Of a stretch of 55,385 nt of DNA, positions 31,075-40,294 are shown in pieces. Origin of the DNA: Streptomyces sp. BK340 (GTDB lineage: Bacteria; Actinomycetota; Actinomycetes; Streptomycetales; Streptomycetaceae); contig NZ_VISR01000040.1 in NCBI RefSeq assembly GCF_007827595.1, positions 1 through 55,385 of the forward strand, written 5' to 3'. Below the pieces are notes generated by a model that saw only the letters and a list, made by a program, of their open reading frames with translations, ran no database searches and was not told where the DNA came from. Every line of letters starts with the position of its first letter. Within the stretch, counting starts at the first letter, position 1. The translations under genes and the position numbers were made by a program.

Positions 31075-34000
31075 TCAGACCTCTTCGACGCTGCTCGGCT
31101 CGCGCCGGGACAGGTCGATACCGAGCTCCTCCGCAGCGCGGAAGACGTCCTCGTCGGTGTCACGCATCTCGATGGACATACCGTCGCTTGACAGCACCTC
31201 CACGTTCAGGCAGAGCGACTGCATCTCCTTGATGAGCACCTTGAAGGACTCGGGGATGCCGGGCTCGGGGATGTTCTCGCCCTTGACGATGGCCTCGTAG
31301 ACCTTCACGCGGCCGGTGACGTCGTCGGACTTGATGGTCAGCAGCTCCTGGAGCGCGTACGCGGCGCCGTAGGCCTCGAGGGCCCACACCTCCATCTCAC
31401 CGAAGCGCTGGCCACCGAACTGCGCCTTACCACCCAGCGGCTGCTGGGTGATCATCGAGTACGGACCGGTCGAGCGGGCGTGCAGCTTGTCGTCGACCAG
31501 GTGGTGCAGCTTCAGGATGTACATGTAGCCGACCGAGATCGGGTCCGGGAACGGCTCACCGCTACGGCCGTCGAACAGCCGCGCCTTACCGGTCGGGAGC
31601 ACCATGCGCTCGCCGTCGCGGTTCGGGATGGTGTGCTGCAGCAGACCCGCCAGCTCGTCCTCGCGGGCACCGTCGAACACCGGGGTGGCGACGTTGGTGC
31701 CGGGGGCGACCTGGTCGGCGCCGATGGCCTGCAGGCGCTGCGCCCACTCCTCCGCGAGACCGGAGACGTCCCAGCCGCGGCTGGCGAGCCAGCCGAGGTG
31801 GATCTCCAGGACCTGTCCCGGGTTCATTCGGGACGGGACACCCAGCGGGTTGAGGATGATGTCGACCGGAGTTCCGTCCTCGAGGAACGGCATGTCCTCG
31901 ATGGGCAGGATCTTCGAGATGACACCCTTGTTGCCGTGACGGCCGGCGAGCTTGTCACCGTCGGTGATCTTGCGCTTCTGCGCGACGTAGACGCGGACCA
32001 GCTGGTTCACGCCCGGCGGCAGCTCGTCGCCCTCCTCGCGGTCGAAGACGCGCACGCCGATGACCTTGCCGGTCTCACCGTGCGGCACCTTCAGCGAGGT
32101 GTCACGGACCTCACGGGCCTTCTCACCGAAGATCGCGCGCAGCAGGCGCTCCTCGGGGGTCAGCTCGGTCTCACCCTTCGGGGTGACCTTGCCGACGAGG
32201 ATGTCGCCGGCGATGACCTCGGCACCGATGCGGATGATGCCGCGCTCGTCGAGGTCGGCGAGGACCTCCTCGGAGACGTTCGGGATGTCCCGGGTGATCT
32301 CCTCGGGGCCGAGCTTGGTGTCACGGGCGTCGACCTCGTGCTCCTCGATGTGGATCGAGGAGAGGACGTCGTCCTGCACGAGGCGCTGCGACAGGATGAT
32401 CGCGTCCTCGTAGTTGTGACCCTCCCACGGCATGAACGCCACGAGCAGGTTCTTGCCGAGGGCCATCTCACCGTTCTCGGTGGCCGGACCGTCGGCGAGG
32501 ACCTGGCCCTCGATGATCCGGTCGCCCTCGTTGACGACGACCTTCTGGTTGACCGAGGTGCCCTGGTTGGACCGGGCGAACTTGTGCAGGCGGTACGTGA
32601 TGTACGTGCCGTCGTCGTTGGCCGTGGTGATGTAGTCCGCGGAGACCTCCTGGACCACACCCGCCTTCTCGGCCTTGACCACGTCACCGGCGTCCACGGC
32701 GGAGCGGTACTCCATGCCGGTGCCGACGAGCGGGGCCTCCGACTTAATCAGCGGCACGGCCTGGCGCATCATGTTCGCGCCCATGAGGGCACGGTTGGCG
32801 TCGTCGTGCTCGAGGAACGGGATCATGGCGGTCGCGACCGACACCATCTGGCGCGGCGAGACGTCCATGTAGTCGACGTCCTCGGGGCTGACGTAGTCGA
32901 CCTCACCGCCACGGCGGCGGACCAGGACACGCGCCTCGGCGAACCGGAGTTCGTCGTTCAGCGTGGCGTTGGCCTGCGCGATGACGAAGCGGTCCTCCTC
33001 GTCGGCGGTCAGGTAGTCGACCTCGTCGGTGACCTGGCCGTCGTTCACCTTGCGGTACGGGGTCTCGACGAAACCGAACGCGTTGACCCGGCCGTAGGAG
33101 GCGAGCGAGCCGATCAGACCGATGTTCGGGCCTTCAGGGGTCTCGATCGGGCACATGCGGCCGTAGTGCGACGGGTGCACGTCACGGACCTCGAAGCCGG
33201 CCCGCTCACGGGAGAGACCACCCGGACCAAGAGCCGACAGACGGCGCTTGTGGGTGAGACCCGACAGCGGGTTGTTCTGGTCCATGAACTGGGACAGCTG
33301 GCTGGTGCCGAAGAACTCCTTGATGGAGGCGACGACCGGCCGGATGTTGATCAGGGTCTGCGGCGTGATCGCCTCGACGTCCTGGGTGGTCATGCGCTCG
33401 CGCACGACGCGCTCCATACGGGCGAGACCCGTACGGACCTGGTTCTGGATCAGCTCGCCGACGCTGCGCAGACGACGGTTGCCGAAGTGGTCGATGTCGT
33501 CCGTCTCGACAACGATCATGTCGCCGTTGTCGCCGGTGGTCTCGGTCTCGCCGGCGTGCAGCTGCACCAGGTACTTGATCGTCGAGATGATGTCCTCGAC
33601 GGTCAGGATGCCCGCGTCGAGCGGAGCGTCCGCACCCAGCTTCTTGTTGACCTTGTAGCGGCCGACCTTCGCGAGGTCGTAGCGCTTCGGGTTGAAGTAG
33701 AGGTTCTCGAGCAGCGTCTGCGCGGCCTCACGCGTGGGGGGCTCGCCCGGACGCAGCTTGCGGTAGATGTCGAGCAGCGCGTCGTCCTGGCCCTGGGTGT
33801 GGTCCTTCTCCAGGGTGGCGCGCATCGACTCGTAGTCGCCGAACTCCTCGAGGATCTGCTCGGTCGTCCAGCCGAGCGCCTTGAGCAGCACGGTGACCGA
33901 CTGCTTGCGCTTGCGGTCGATACGGACACCGACCATGTCGCGCTTGTCGATCTCCATCTCCAGCCAGGCACCCCGGGACGGGATGATCTTGGCGGAGAAG

Positions 34001-34560
34001 ATGTCCTTGTCGGACGTCTTGTCGATGCTGGAGTCGAAGTAGACACCGGGGGAACGGACCAGCTGAGACACCACGACACGCTCGGTGCCGTTGATGACGA
34101 AGGTGCCCTTGTTCGTCATGAGCGGGAAGTCACCCATGAAGACGGTCTGGGACTTGATCTCGCCGGTCTCGTTGTTGGTGAACTCGGCGGTGACGAAGAG
34201 CGGGGCCGCGTACGTGAAGTCGCGCTCCTTGCACTCGTCGATGGAGTTCTTCGGCGGCTCGAAGCGGTGGTCCCGGAACGTCAGGGACATCGACCCGGAG
34301 AAGTCCTCGATCGGGGAGATCTCCTCGAAGATCTCCTCCAGACCGGACTTGGTGGGGACGTCCTGACCGTTCTCAAGAGCCTCCTCGACCCGACTCTGCC
34401 AAGCGGTGTTGCCGAGCAGCCAGTCGAAGCTCTCGGTCTGCAGCGCGAGCAGGTTCGGAACCTCGAGAGGCTCCTTGATCTTTGCAAAGGAGATGCGCAG
34501 CGGGGCGGTGCTGGCGCCGTTGTTCGTATTCGCGGTCGAGGCGTTGCGCGAGGCGGCCAA
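31075..34560 (-). CDS. rpoB: DNA-directed RNA polymerase subunit beta
   Basis: The 1161-residue beta subunit. The true start is probably the TTG at 34560-34558 (MAASRNASTANTNNGASTAP), because GGAAGGA lies eight bases upstream and the length then equals that of Streptomyces RpoB; the upstream in-frame extension is untranslated leader. The rifampicin pocket reads SQLSQFMDQNNPL and THKRRLSALGPGGL, the sensitive wild type. The end is DLSRREPSSVEEV. Confidence 0.97.
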   Translation of the reverse strand: MAASRNASTANTNNGASTAPLRISFAKIKEPLEVPNLLALQTESFDWLLGNTAWQSRVEEALENGQDVPTKSGLEEIFEEISPIEDFSGSMSLTFRDHRFEPPKNSIDECKERDFTYAAPLFVTAEFTNNETGEIKSQTVFMGDFPLMTNKGTFVINGTERVVVSQLVRSPGVYFDSSIDKTSDKDIFSAKIIPSRGAWLEMEIDKRDMVGVRIDRKRKQSVTVLLKALGWTTEQILEEFGDYESMRATLEKDHTQGQDDALLDIYRKLRPGEPPTREAAQTLLENLYFNPKRYDLAKVGRYKVNKKLGADAPLDAGILTVEDIISTIKYLVQLHAGETETTGDNGDMIVVETDDIDHFGNRRLRSVGELIQNQVRTGLARMERVVRERMTTQDVEAITPQTLINIRPVVASIKEFFGTSQLSQFMDQNNPLSGLTHKRRLSALGPGGLSRERAGFEVRDVHPSHYGRMCPIETPEGPNIGLIGSLASYGRVNAFGFVETPYRKVNDGQVTDEVDYLTADEEDRFVIAQANATLNDELRFAEARVLVRRRGGEVDYVSPEDVDYMDVSPRQMVSVATAMIPFLEHDDANRALMGANMMRQAVPLIKSEAPLVGTGMEYRSAVDAGDVVKAEKAGVVQEVSADYITTANDDGTYITYRLHKFARSNQGTSVNQKVVVNEGDRIIEGQVLADGPATENGEMALGKNLLVAFMPWEGHNYEDAIILSQRLVQDDVLSSIHIEEHEVDARDTKLGPEEITRDIPNVSEEVLADLDERGIIRIGAEVIAGDILVGKVTPKGETELTPEERLLRAIFGEKAREVRDTSLKVPHGETGKVIGVRVFDREEGDELPPGVNQLVRVYVAQKRKITDGDKLAGRHGNKGVISKILPIEDMPFLEDGTPVDIILNPLGVPSRMNPGQVLEIHLGWLASRGWDVSGLAEEWAQRLQAIGADQVAPGTNVATPVFDGAREDELAGLLQHTIPNRDGERMVLPTGKARLFDGRSGEPFPDPISVGYMYILKLHHLVDDKLHARSTGPYSMITQQPLGGKAQFGGQRFGEMEVWALEAYGAAYALQELLTIKSDDVTGRVKVYEAIVKGENIPEPGIPESFKVLIKEMQSLCLNVEVLSSDGMSIEMRDTDEDVFRAAEELGIDLSRREPSSVEEV

Positions 34561-34723
34561 GAGGGGGTCCTTCCGAGGGCTCGGACTCACTACGCGCGTG
34601 CCGGTCCCTCTCCGTACACAGAGACAGAAACCCCAGGTCAAGGGAGCTTCGGTCATCGATGCTGGAGTGAGGGCAGACCCCTGGTGACGGGCAGGGGGCA
34701 GCTAACAGGCAGCGCAAAGGGTC

Positions 34724-34752
34724 AGTGTAGCCACTTGGCACACTGATGTCCA
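34724..34752 (-). promoter_or_regulatory. Probable rpoB promoter
   Basis: On the minus strand TGGACA (34752-34747) and TACACT (34729-34724) are spaced by 17 bp, a good HrdB-type promoter. The start near 34717 leaves a leader of about 155 nt to the TTG start. It lets rpoBC be transcribed independently of rplJL. Confidence 0.7.
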
Positions 34753-34969
34753 GTGCGGGTTTTTCGAGACCCTCGTTGTTCTCAACACCCTTGTCAACGC
34801 CTTCGGCCTGCTGCCCTCAACGCACGTTGATACTGCCCTCTTCGTCGTCGATCCATGCCTCGGATTCGGATCCTTGTGACGACGCGTCCTGAGAATTGCG
34901 CGCTGCGTGCGGTTCGTCAAGGCCCCTCAGCCCAAACGGGACTGTCCGGAGACACGACGAAGATCACCA

Positions 34970-35058
34970 TACCCCTCGCCACCAGGGGTACAAGGCAACC
35001 GAGGCCGGACCTCCGATACGCCGAAGAGCGACCACCCGGATGGATGATCGCTCTTCGG
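34970..35058 (-). promoter_or_regulatory. Two hairpins in the rplL-rpoB gap
   Basis: ccgaagagcga (35021-35031) pairs with tcgctcttcgg (35048-35058), and tacccct (34970-34976) with aggggta (34984-34990). They lie between the rplL stop and the rpoB promoter. The rplL-rpoB attenuator of enterobacteria sits at the same place, so partial termination here is likely. The 34561-35128 gap otherwise holds no gene. Confidence 0.6.
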
Positions 35059-35128
35059 TGCGTTCGCGTTACAGCCCTAGGAGGCCGTACTCAGCGCGCG
35101 GAGAGAGTCGCGGGGACTCCTTGAGGTC

Positions 35129-35512
35129 TTACTTGACCTCGACGGAGGCGCCGGCGGCCTTGAGGGACTCGGCGGCCTTCTCGGCGGCGTCCTTGGCGAC
35201 CTTCTCGAGGACGGGCTTCGGGGCACCGTCAACGAGGTCCTTGGCCTCCTTCAGACCCAGCGAGGTCAGCTCACGCACGACCTTGATGACCTGGATCTTC
35301 TTGTCGCCGGCGCCGGTGAGGATGACGTCGAACTCGTCCTTCTCCTCCTCGGCCGGGGCGGCGGCGGCCGGACCGGCCGGGCCCGCAACGGCGACCGCAG
35401 CGGCGGCGGTGACGTCGAACTTCTCCTCGAAGGCCTTCACGAACTCGGAGAGCTCGATGAGGGTCATCTCCTCGAACTGGGCGAGCAGGTCTTCCTGGCT
35501 GAGCTTCGCCAT
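35129..35512 (-). CDS. rplL: 50S ribosomal protein L7/L12
   Basis: The stalk protein that recruits translational GTPases. At 127 aa it starts MAKLSQEDLLAQFEEMTLIE, has an Ala/Gly/Pro hinge (AAAVAVAGPAGPAAAAPAEE) and the C-terminal domain DEFDVILTGAGDKKIQVIKV. I use the ATG at 35512, since the in-frame ATG six codons upstream adds non-homologous residues. It is downstream of rplJ. Confidence 0.98.
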   Translation of the reverse strand: MAKLSQEDLLAQFEEMTLIELSEFVKAFEEKFDVTAAAAVAVAGPAGPAAAAPAEEEKDEFDVILTGAGDKKIQVIKVVRELTSLGLKEAKDLVDGAPKPVLEKVAKDAAEKAAESLKAAGASVEVK

Positions 35513-35628
35513 GATGGGCGATCCTTCCACTGATTCGGCAGGTGCCGGATGTACTGGGTGAGGCGGGCGTACGTCGGCCCGCTGCGACCCGTGCCGCCTA
35601 TACGGCCAGGGTCAGAAAGCGAGCCGAG

Positions 35629-36159
35629 TTACTCGGCACCGCCCTGCTCGTCCTGCTTGGCACGAAGAGCGTCCACGGTGCGGACGAGCTTCGAGGGAAG
35701 CGCCTGGAAGAGCTGAGCAGTCTGCGACTGCTTGCCCTTGAAGGCACCCGCCAGCTTGGAGAGCAGAACCTCGCGGGACTCGAGGTCCGCAAGCTTCTTG
35801 ATCTCATCGGCGGACAGCGCCTTGCCGTCAAGGACACCGCCCTTGATGATGAGATTCGGGTTTTCCTTGGCGAAGTCACGGAGACCCTTCGCCGACTCCA
35901 CCGGGTCACCGGTGACGAAGGCGACGGCCGTCGGACCAGCGAAGAGCTGGTCGTCCAGCGTGATCCCGGCCTCGTTGGCCGCAATCTTGGTCAGCGTGTT
36001 CTTCACCACGGCGTACTGGGCGTTCTCACCGAGCGACCGGCGCAGCGTCTTGAGCTGCGCCACGGTGAGACCGCGGTACTCGGTCAGCACGGCGGCGCTG
36101 GAGCTGCGGAACTTGTCCGTCAGCTCGGCAACCGCGGCAGCCTTGTCGGGCCTCGCCAT
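35629..36159 (-). CDS. rplJ: 50S ribosomal protein L10
   Basis: L10 anchors the L7/L12 stalk and is the autogenous repressor of its operon in many bacteria. The 176-residue product starts MARPDKAAAVAELTDKFRSS and has YRGLTVAQLKTLRRSLGENA and the C-terminal stalk-binding helix. GGAAGGAGG lies upstream of the ATG. Confidence 0.97.
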   Translation of the reverse strand: MARPDKAAAVAELTDKFRSSSAAVLTEYRGLTVAQLKTLRRSLGENAQYAVVKNTLTKIAANEAGITLDDQLFAGPTAVAFVTGDPVESAKGLRDFAKENPNLIIKGGVLDGKALSADEIKKLADLESREVLLSKLAGAFKGKQSQTAQLFQALPSKLVRTVDALRAKQDEQGGAE

Positions 36160-36225
36160 AGAGCCTCGGCCTCCTTCCGGGTGATTCGGACCGCGCGGAC
36201 CCGAAGGAGGTCTGGGTAAAACAAA

Positions 36226-36250
36226 CGCCCCGGCGCAGGCGCTCGGGGCG
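36226..36250 (-). promoter_or_regulatory. Attenuator-like hairpin in the rplJ leader (L10 leader region)
   Basis: On the minus strand a GC stem of about ten pairs (36226-36235 with 36240-36250, one bulged base) is followed directly by TTTGTTTT, so it has the form of an intrinsic terminator about 65 nt before the rplJ start. It lies in the leader between the promoter at 36402-36431 and the gene, where L10-binding leaders occur in other bacteria. Attenuation by free L10 is inferred. Confidence 0.6.
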
Positions 36251-36401
36251 GACTCGACCGGCTGCACATGCGTGAGCGCATCTGCTCCGGGAGTTCTTCC
36301 ACAATCACCTGCGCGGGTCGCCCACTTTGCAGCGGATCCTTCGGCCACCGCACCCTCGTACAAGCGTGCGGCAACGACCAGCGGTCTTTGGCTTCTTCGG
36401 A

Positions 36402-36431
36402 AGAGTACGGGACCGGGGCGGTGTCGAGCAA
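36402..36431 (-). promoter_or_regulatory. Probable rplJ-rplL promoter
   Basis: On the minus strand TTGCTC (36431-36426) and TACTCT (36407-36402) are spaced by 18 bp. The predicted start near 36395 gives a leader of about 236 nt. The region 36160-36474 has no coding gene. Confidence 0.6.
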
Positions 36432-36474
36432 ATCGGGCCCTACGGGGCCGCCCCGGTCCCTCAGCGTGCGGGCC

Positions 36475-37398
36475 TCAGGAGGTGGTGGCGGTGCCGCTGC
36501 TGCTGCCCGACACGGTCCCGGGCCCTCCGGCCTTCATCAGCTCCGTGAAGTCCTTGGTGTCGGCGGCCGGGGGCGCCTCGGCGGCGACCTTCACGCCGTA
36601 GTCGCTGTAGTAGGCCGTGCTGGTCATGGTGCCGGTCGCCATGTCCGCCTTCTCGACCTTCTTGACCAGCAGGTCCTGGCCGTCGACCCAGATGTCGATG
36701 GTCTCGGTGGTGACGCCCGCCTGGCTGAGCTGCTTCTTCAGGCCGGCCAGCTGGTCGGCGGTGAGGTGGCTGTTCTTGCCGGCCAGGTCGGCGACGTCGA
36801 CCTTGCCCGAGTAGTGCGTGGCGTCGACGCCGGAGACCTTCTCCTGGCCGACCTTCTTCACGTCACCGGAGGCCAGCAGCAGCTTCACCGACTGGTTCGG
36901 CGTGGTGTTCTGCATCTGGTCCTTGAGGTACGCGCCGGAGCTGCCGCCGAGCTTGGCGAGGTCGTCGTACGCGTACTTGATCCAGTGCTTGCCGCCGAAC
37001 TGTGCGGCGAACTTCTCGCTCATCTTGGCGTAGTAGGCGTCCGGCAGATAGCGGGCCTCCATCGACGTGGTGCCGGCCTTGCGCATGGCTTCGGCCATCT
37101 TGCCGCCGGTGTAGTTGATGGTGAGGTTGCCCTTGAGGCCGTCGCCCCAGGCGAGGGCGCCGTCGGCCGTCATCGACATGGTGTCGCCGAGGGTCGTGCT
37201 GGAGCGGACCTTGGCCGACTCGGCCTTGTCCGTGGACTTCTCGGCGGAGAGCAGGGCGGCAAGGGGGCTGACGTGCGTGACGCTCTTGCCGACCGTCTTG
37301 TCGTCCTTCCCGGACTGCGAGCCGCAGGCGGCCACACCGGTCAGCGCGGTCACCACCGCGACAGAAAGGGTCACCCGGCGAACGGTCGTGCTCTTCAT
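36475..37398 (-). CDS. Lipoprotein resembling the LppX/LprG type
   Basis: A 307-residue protein with a lipoprotein signal (MKSTTVRRVTLSVAVVTALT, then GVAAC, Cys25) and a mature domain rich in beta-type segments (YYAKMSEKFAAQFGGKHWIK, ATHYSGKVDVADLAG, IDIWVDGQDLLVKKVEKAD). It resembles actinobacterial lipoproteins of the LprG/LppX fold, which carry lipids in mycobacteria; I cannot confirm this by sequence alone. The same gene lies between rplA and rplJ in other Streptomyces. Confidence 0.85.
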   Translation of the reverse strand: MKSTTVRRVTLSVAVVTALTGVAACGSQSGKDDKTVGKSVTHVSPLAALLSAEKSTDKAESAKVRSSTTLGDTMSMTADGALAWGDGLKGNLTINYTGGKMAEAMRKAGTTSMEARYLPDAYYAKMSEKFAAQFGGKHWIKYAYDDLAKLGGSSGAYLKDQMQNTTPNQSVKLLLASGDVKKVGQEKVSGVDATHYSGKVDVADLAGKNSHLTADQLAGLKKQLSQAGVTTETIDIWVDGQDLLVKKVEKADMATGTMTSTAYYSDYGVKVAAEAPPAADTKDFTELMKAGGPGTVSGSSSGTATTS

Positions 37399-37482
37399 GT
37401 AGTCCCACCCCTATGCGAGTCCTGTGCCTGCAACGTAGCCCAGGCCACTGACAGTCGTACGAAAAGTCGCACAAAGAAAGGA

Positions 37483-37514
37483 CGGGCCCCGAACCTTTCA
37501 GGTTCCAGGGCCCG
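37483..37514 (-). terminator. Terminator after rplA
   Basis: cgggccc-gaacc (37483-37495) pairs with ggttc-gggcccg (37501-37514) around TTTCA, with a short internal mismatch. On the minus strand a T-rich tract (cctttctttg) follows. It ends the rplK-rplA transcript before the lipoprotein gene. Confidence 0.8.
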
Positions 37515-37562
37515 CCCTCTGCTTACGCGTGCCTGACGCGGCTACCGGGGTGAGCGCGGGGC

Positions 37563-38288
37563 TCAGACGGCGGCCGGGTCCTCCTCGACGAGGAGGTTAC
37601 GGGTGCGGTTCGAGTCGACCGGAATGCCGGGGCCCATCGTGGTGCTGATGGCGGCCTTCTTGATGTAGCGACCCTTGGCGGCGGACGGCTTGAGACGGGT
37701 GATCTCCTCGAGCGCCGCAGCGTAGTTCTCCACCAGCTGGGTGTCCTCGAAGGACGTCTTGCCGATGATGAAGTGCAGGTTCGAGTGCTTGTCGACGCGG
37801 AACTCGATCTTGCCACCCTTGATCTCGGTGACAGCCTTGGCCACGTCGGGGGTGACGGTGCCGGTCTTCGGGTTCGGCATCAGACCACGCGGACCGAGCA
37901 CGCGGCCGAGGCGGCCGACCTTGCCCATGAGGTCCGGGGTGGCGACGACGGAGTCGAAGTCCAGGCGGCCCTTCGAGACCTCGTCGATCAGCTCGTCGGC
38001 GCCGACGATGTCGGCGCCCGCGGCACGCGCGGCCTCGGCACGGTCACCGGTCGCGAAGACCAGGACCCGGGCGGTCTTACCGGTGCCGTGCGGGAGGTTC
38101 ACGGTGCCACGGACCATCTGGTCGGCCTTACGCGGGTCGACACCCAGACGGAAGGCGACCTCGACGGTGCCGTCGAACTTGGTCGTGGAGGTCTCCTTGG
38201 CGAGACGGACGGCCTCGAGCGGGGCGTACAGCTTCTCCCGGTCGACCTTGGCGTCCGCAGCGCGGAGAGCCTTGCTGCGCTTGCTCAC
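37563..38288 (-). CDS. rplA: 50S ribosomal protein L1
   Basis: L1 forms the mobile stalk at the E site and often represses its own operon. The 241-residue product begins MSKRSKALRAADAKVDREKL and has MGKVGRLGRVLGPRGLMPNP, the rRNA/mRNA-binding signature. It is 81 bp downstream of rplK. Confidence 0.98.
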   Translation of the reverse strand: MSKRSKALRAADAKVDREKLYAPLEAVRLAKETSTTKFDGTVEVAFRLGVDPRKADQMVRGTVNLPHGTGKTARVLVFATGDRAEAARAAGADIVGADELIDEVSKGRLDFDSVVATPDLMGKVGRLGRVLGPRGLMPNPKTGTVTPDVAKAVTEIKGGKIEFRVDKHSNLHFIIGKTSFEDTQLVENYAAALEEITRLKPSAAKGRYIKKAAISTTMGPGIPVDSNRTRNLLVEEDPAAV

Positions 38289-38369
38289 AACTGCTCCTGT
38301 GTGTTCTGAGAGGAGTCGTGGTGTACGGGCCGAGCAGGCCCTACCACGGTGGTTCTACGAAGGTGGGCT

Positions 38370-38804
38370 TCAGCCCTCGACCGTGATGCCCATGGAGCGG
38401 GCGGTGCCGGCGATGATCTTCGACGCGGCGTCCAGGTCGTTGGCGTTCAGGTCGGGAAGCTTGGTCTGGGCGATCTCGCGGACCTGCGCCTCGGTGATCT
38501 TGGCGACCTTGGTCTTGTGCGGCTCGCCGGAGCCCTTCTCGACACCAGCGGCCTTGAGGATCATCTTCGCGGCCGGCGGGGTCTTGGTGATGAAGGTGAA
38601 GGAGCGGTCTTCGTAGACCGTGATCTCCACCGGGATCACCCAGCCACGCTGCGACTCGGTCGCGGCGTTGTAGGCCTTGCAGAACTCCATGATGTTGACG
38701 CCGTGCTGGCCCAGCGCGGGACCGACCGGCGGGGCCGGGTTCGCCGCACCGGCGTTGATCTGGAGCTTGATGAGCCCCGTGACCTTCTTCTTCTTGGGAG
38801 GCAT
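38370..38804 (-). CDS. rplK: 50S ribosomal protein L11
   Basis: L11 is at the GTPase-associated centre, required for RelA activation and thiostrepton binding. The 144-residue product begins [20 protein letters not shown], then the proline-rich [20 protein letters not shown]; these residues are wild type. The longer in-frame upstream reading is leader. A terminator separates it from nusG. Confidence 0.98.
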
Positions 38805-38903
38805 AGCTCTCCGGGTCCTTTCGATTCGGGTCCTGCCGGCATCCGGGGGCCACCCGGACGCAGGCATACCGCACAACGATAACGGGTATGGATGTGCGGC
38901 CAA

Positions 38904-38947
38904 AAACCGTGCAGGTCAGACTGGCTACGAGAGCCTGCCTGACCTGC
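38904..38947 (-). terminator. Intrinsic terminator after nusG
   Basis: On the minus strand a 9-bp outer stem (gcaggtcag 38911-38919 with ctgacctgc 38939-38947) plus an inner stem (ggct/agcc) is followed by ACGGTTTTTGG, a clear T-run. It ends the tRNA-Trp-secE-nusG unit. Confidence 0.82.
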
Positions 38948-38972
38948 GCGGAAGCGATTGGTCCAGAAGGAA

Positions 38973-39821
38973 CTAGTTCTTCTGGATCTGGTCGAAGGAG
39001 AGCTCGACCGGCGTCTCGCGGCCGAAGATCTCCACCAGGCCCTTGACCTTCTTCGAGTCGGGGTTGATCTCGTTGATGGTCGCCTGGAGCGTGGCGAACG
39101 GGCCGTCGGTGACGGTGACCGAGTCGCCGACCTCGAAGTCCAGCACCTGGACCTCGACCTTGCGCTGCGGGGCGGGCTTGCCCTCGGCCTCGGCGGCCTC
39201 GCGGGCGGCCTTCTCCTCCGCCTCCGGAGCGAGCATCTTGACGATCTCGTCCAGGGTCAGCGGGTAGGGGTCGTAGGCGTTGCCCACGAAGCCGGTGACA
39301 CCGGGGGTGTTGCGGACGACGCCCCAGGACTCGTTGGTCAGGTCCATGCGGACCAGGACGTAACCGGGCAGCTTGTTCTGCTTGATCGTCTTGCGGTCGC
39401 CGTTCTTGATCTGGACGACCTCTTCCTGCGGCACCTCGGCCTGGAAGATGTAGTCCTCGACGTTCAGCGAGACGGCGCGCTGCTCCAGGTTCGTCTTCAC
39501 GCGGTTCTCGTAGCCGGCGTAGGTGTGGATGACGTACCACTCACCGGGCAGGGAGCGCAGCTCCGTGCGCAGGGCCTCGATCGGGTCGACCGGGGCGGCG
39601 GCCTCCGCCTCGACCGCTTCCTCGGCCTCGTCCTCGGTCTCGACCGCTTCCTCGGTCTCGTCCTCGTCCTCGACGTGCAGCGCGGCTTCCTCGGCAGGCT
39701 CGCCCGCCTCGGCCTCGGCAGCCTCGAACTCGTCCTGCTCGTCCGCGCCCTCGACGATGTCGAGCTCGTCGTCCACCGTCTCGTCCGGCTCGATGGCGTC
39801 GTTCAGGTTCGGGTCAGACAC
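38973..39821 (-). CDS. nusG: Transcription termination/antitermination factor NusG
   Basis: NusG binds RNA polymerase and couples it to the ribosome via S10 or to Rho. The 282-residue product has an N-terminal acidic, Glu/Asp/Ala-rich extension of about 100 residues, then the NGN domain (EWYVIHTYAGYENRVKTNLE) and the KOW domain (FEVGDSVTVTDGPFATLQAT). Long acidic extensions are known in Streptomyces NusG. Its start is 80 bp after the secE stop. Confidence 0.97.
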   Translation of the reverse strand: MSDPNLNDAIEPDETVDDELDIVEGADEQDEFEAAEAEAGEPAEEAALHVEDEDETEEAVETEDEAEEAVEAEAAAPVDPIEALRTELRSLPGEWYVIHTYAGYENRVKTNLEQRAVSLNVEDYIFQAEVPQEEVVQIKNGDRKTIKQNKLPGYVLVRMDLTNESWGVVRNTPGVTGFVGNAYDPYPLTLDEIVKMLAPEAEEKAAREAAEAEGKPAPQRKVEVQVLDFEVGDSVTVTDGPFATLQATINEINPDSKKVKGLVEIFGRETPVELSFDQIQKN

Positions 39822-39867
39822 GATGGCTGCTTCTTCCTGGATACATAGGGGTAGAACATGCGAAAAC

Positions 39868-39889
39868 GGGCGCCGGTACCACGGCGCCC
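39868..39889 (-). terminator. Hairpin between secE and nusG
   Basis: gggcgccg (39868-39875) pairs with cggcgccc (39882-39889); on the minus strand GTTTTCGC follows. As secE-nusG is normally one transcript, it is probably a leaky terminator setting the ratio of the two products. Confidence 0.5.
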
Positions 39890-39901
39890 TTCGCTCTTGG
39901 C

Positions 39902-40189
39902 TCAGCCGAAGACGTACTTGGCCGCGTGGTTGAGCCCATAGTCAATCACGGTCACCAGGGCGATCATGATTGCGACGAAGAAGATCACCACGGTGGTGTA
40001 CGACGTCAGCTGATTGCGCGTCGGCCAGACGACCTTGCGGAGTTCCGCGATGACCTGTCGGTAGAAGATGCCGAGGCGCTTCAGCGGGCCCTTCTTGGCG
40101 CGCTTGCCACCCTTGCGGGCCTTCTTCTTGGTCTCCAGCGCCTCGTCCTGGGCATCAGGCGTGTCGATGGAGCCCACGGCGTCCGTCAT
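39902..40189 (-). CDS. secE: Preprotein translocase subunit SecE
   Basis: The small SecYEG subunit. At 95 aa it has a charged N-terminus (KKKARKGGKRAKKGP), the conserved amphipathic segment QVIAELRKVVWPTRNQL, and a single C-terminal membrane helix (VVIFFVAIMIALVTVI). Gene order tRNA-Trp-secE-nusG is conserved in Actinobacteria. Confidence 0.97.
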   Translation of the reverse strand: MTDAVGSIDTPDAQDEALETKKKARKGGKRAKKGPLKRLGIFYRQVIAELRKVVWPTRNQLTSYTTVVIFFVAIMIALVTVIDYGLNHAAKYVFG

Positions 40190-40294
40190 TCGTCCTCACC
40201 TGATTCCGGGTCGTGGCCGTGCCGCGCCCGGTCTGAGCCGCACGGCGGTGCATCGCTGTACGTACATGTGCACACATCCTGGCGGTGTGTGTAG

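Noticed and set aside
34561..34656. ATG start of rpoB at 34656
   Set aside because: The extra 32 residues are non-homologous, and the TTG at 34560 has a good ribosome site and gives the usual 1161-residue protein.
31480..34746. A 1088-codon plus-strand frame opposite rpoB
   Set aside because: Shadow of rpoB, which is certain; no ribosome site and no domain.
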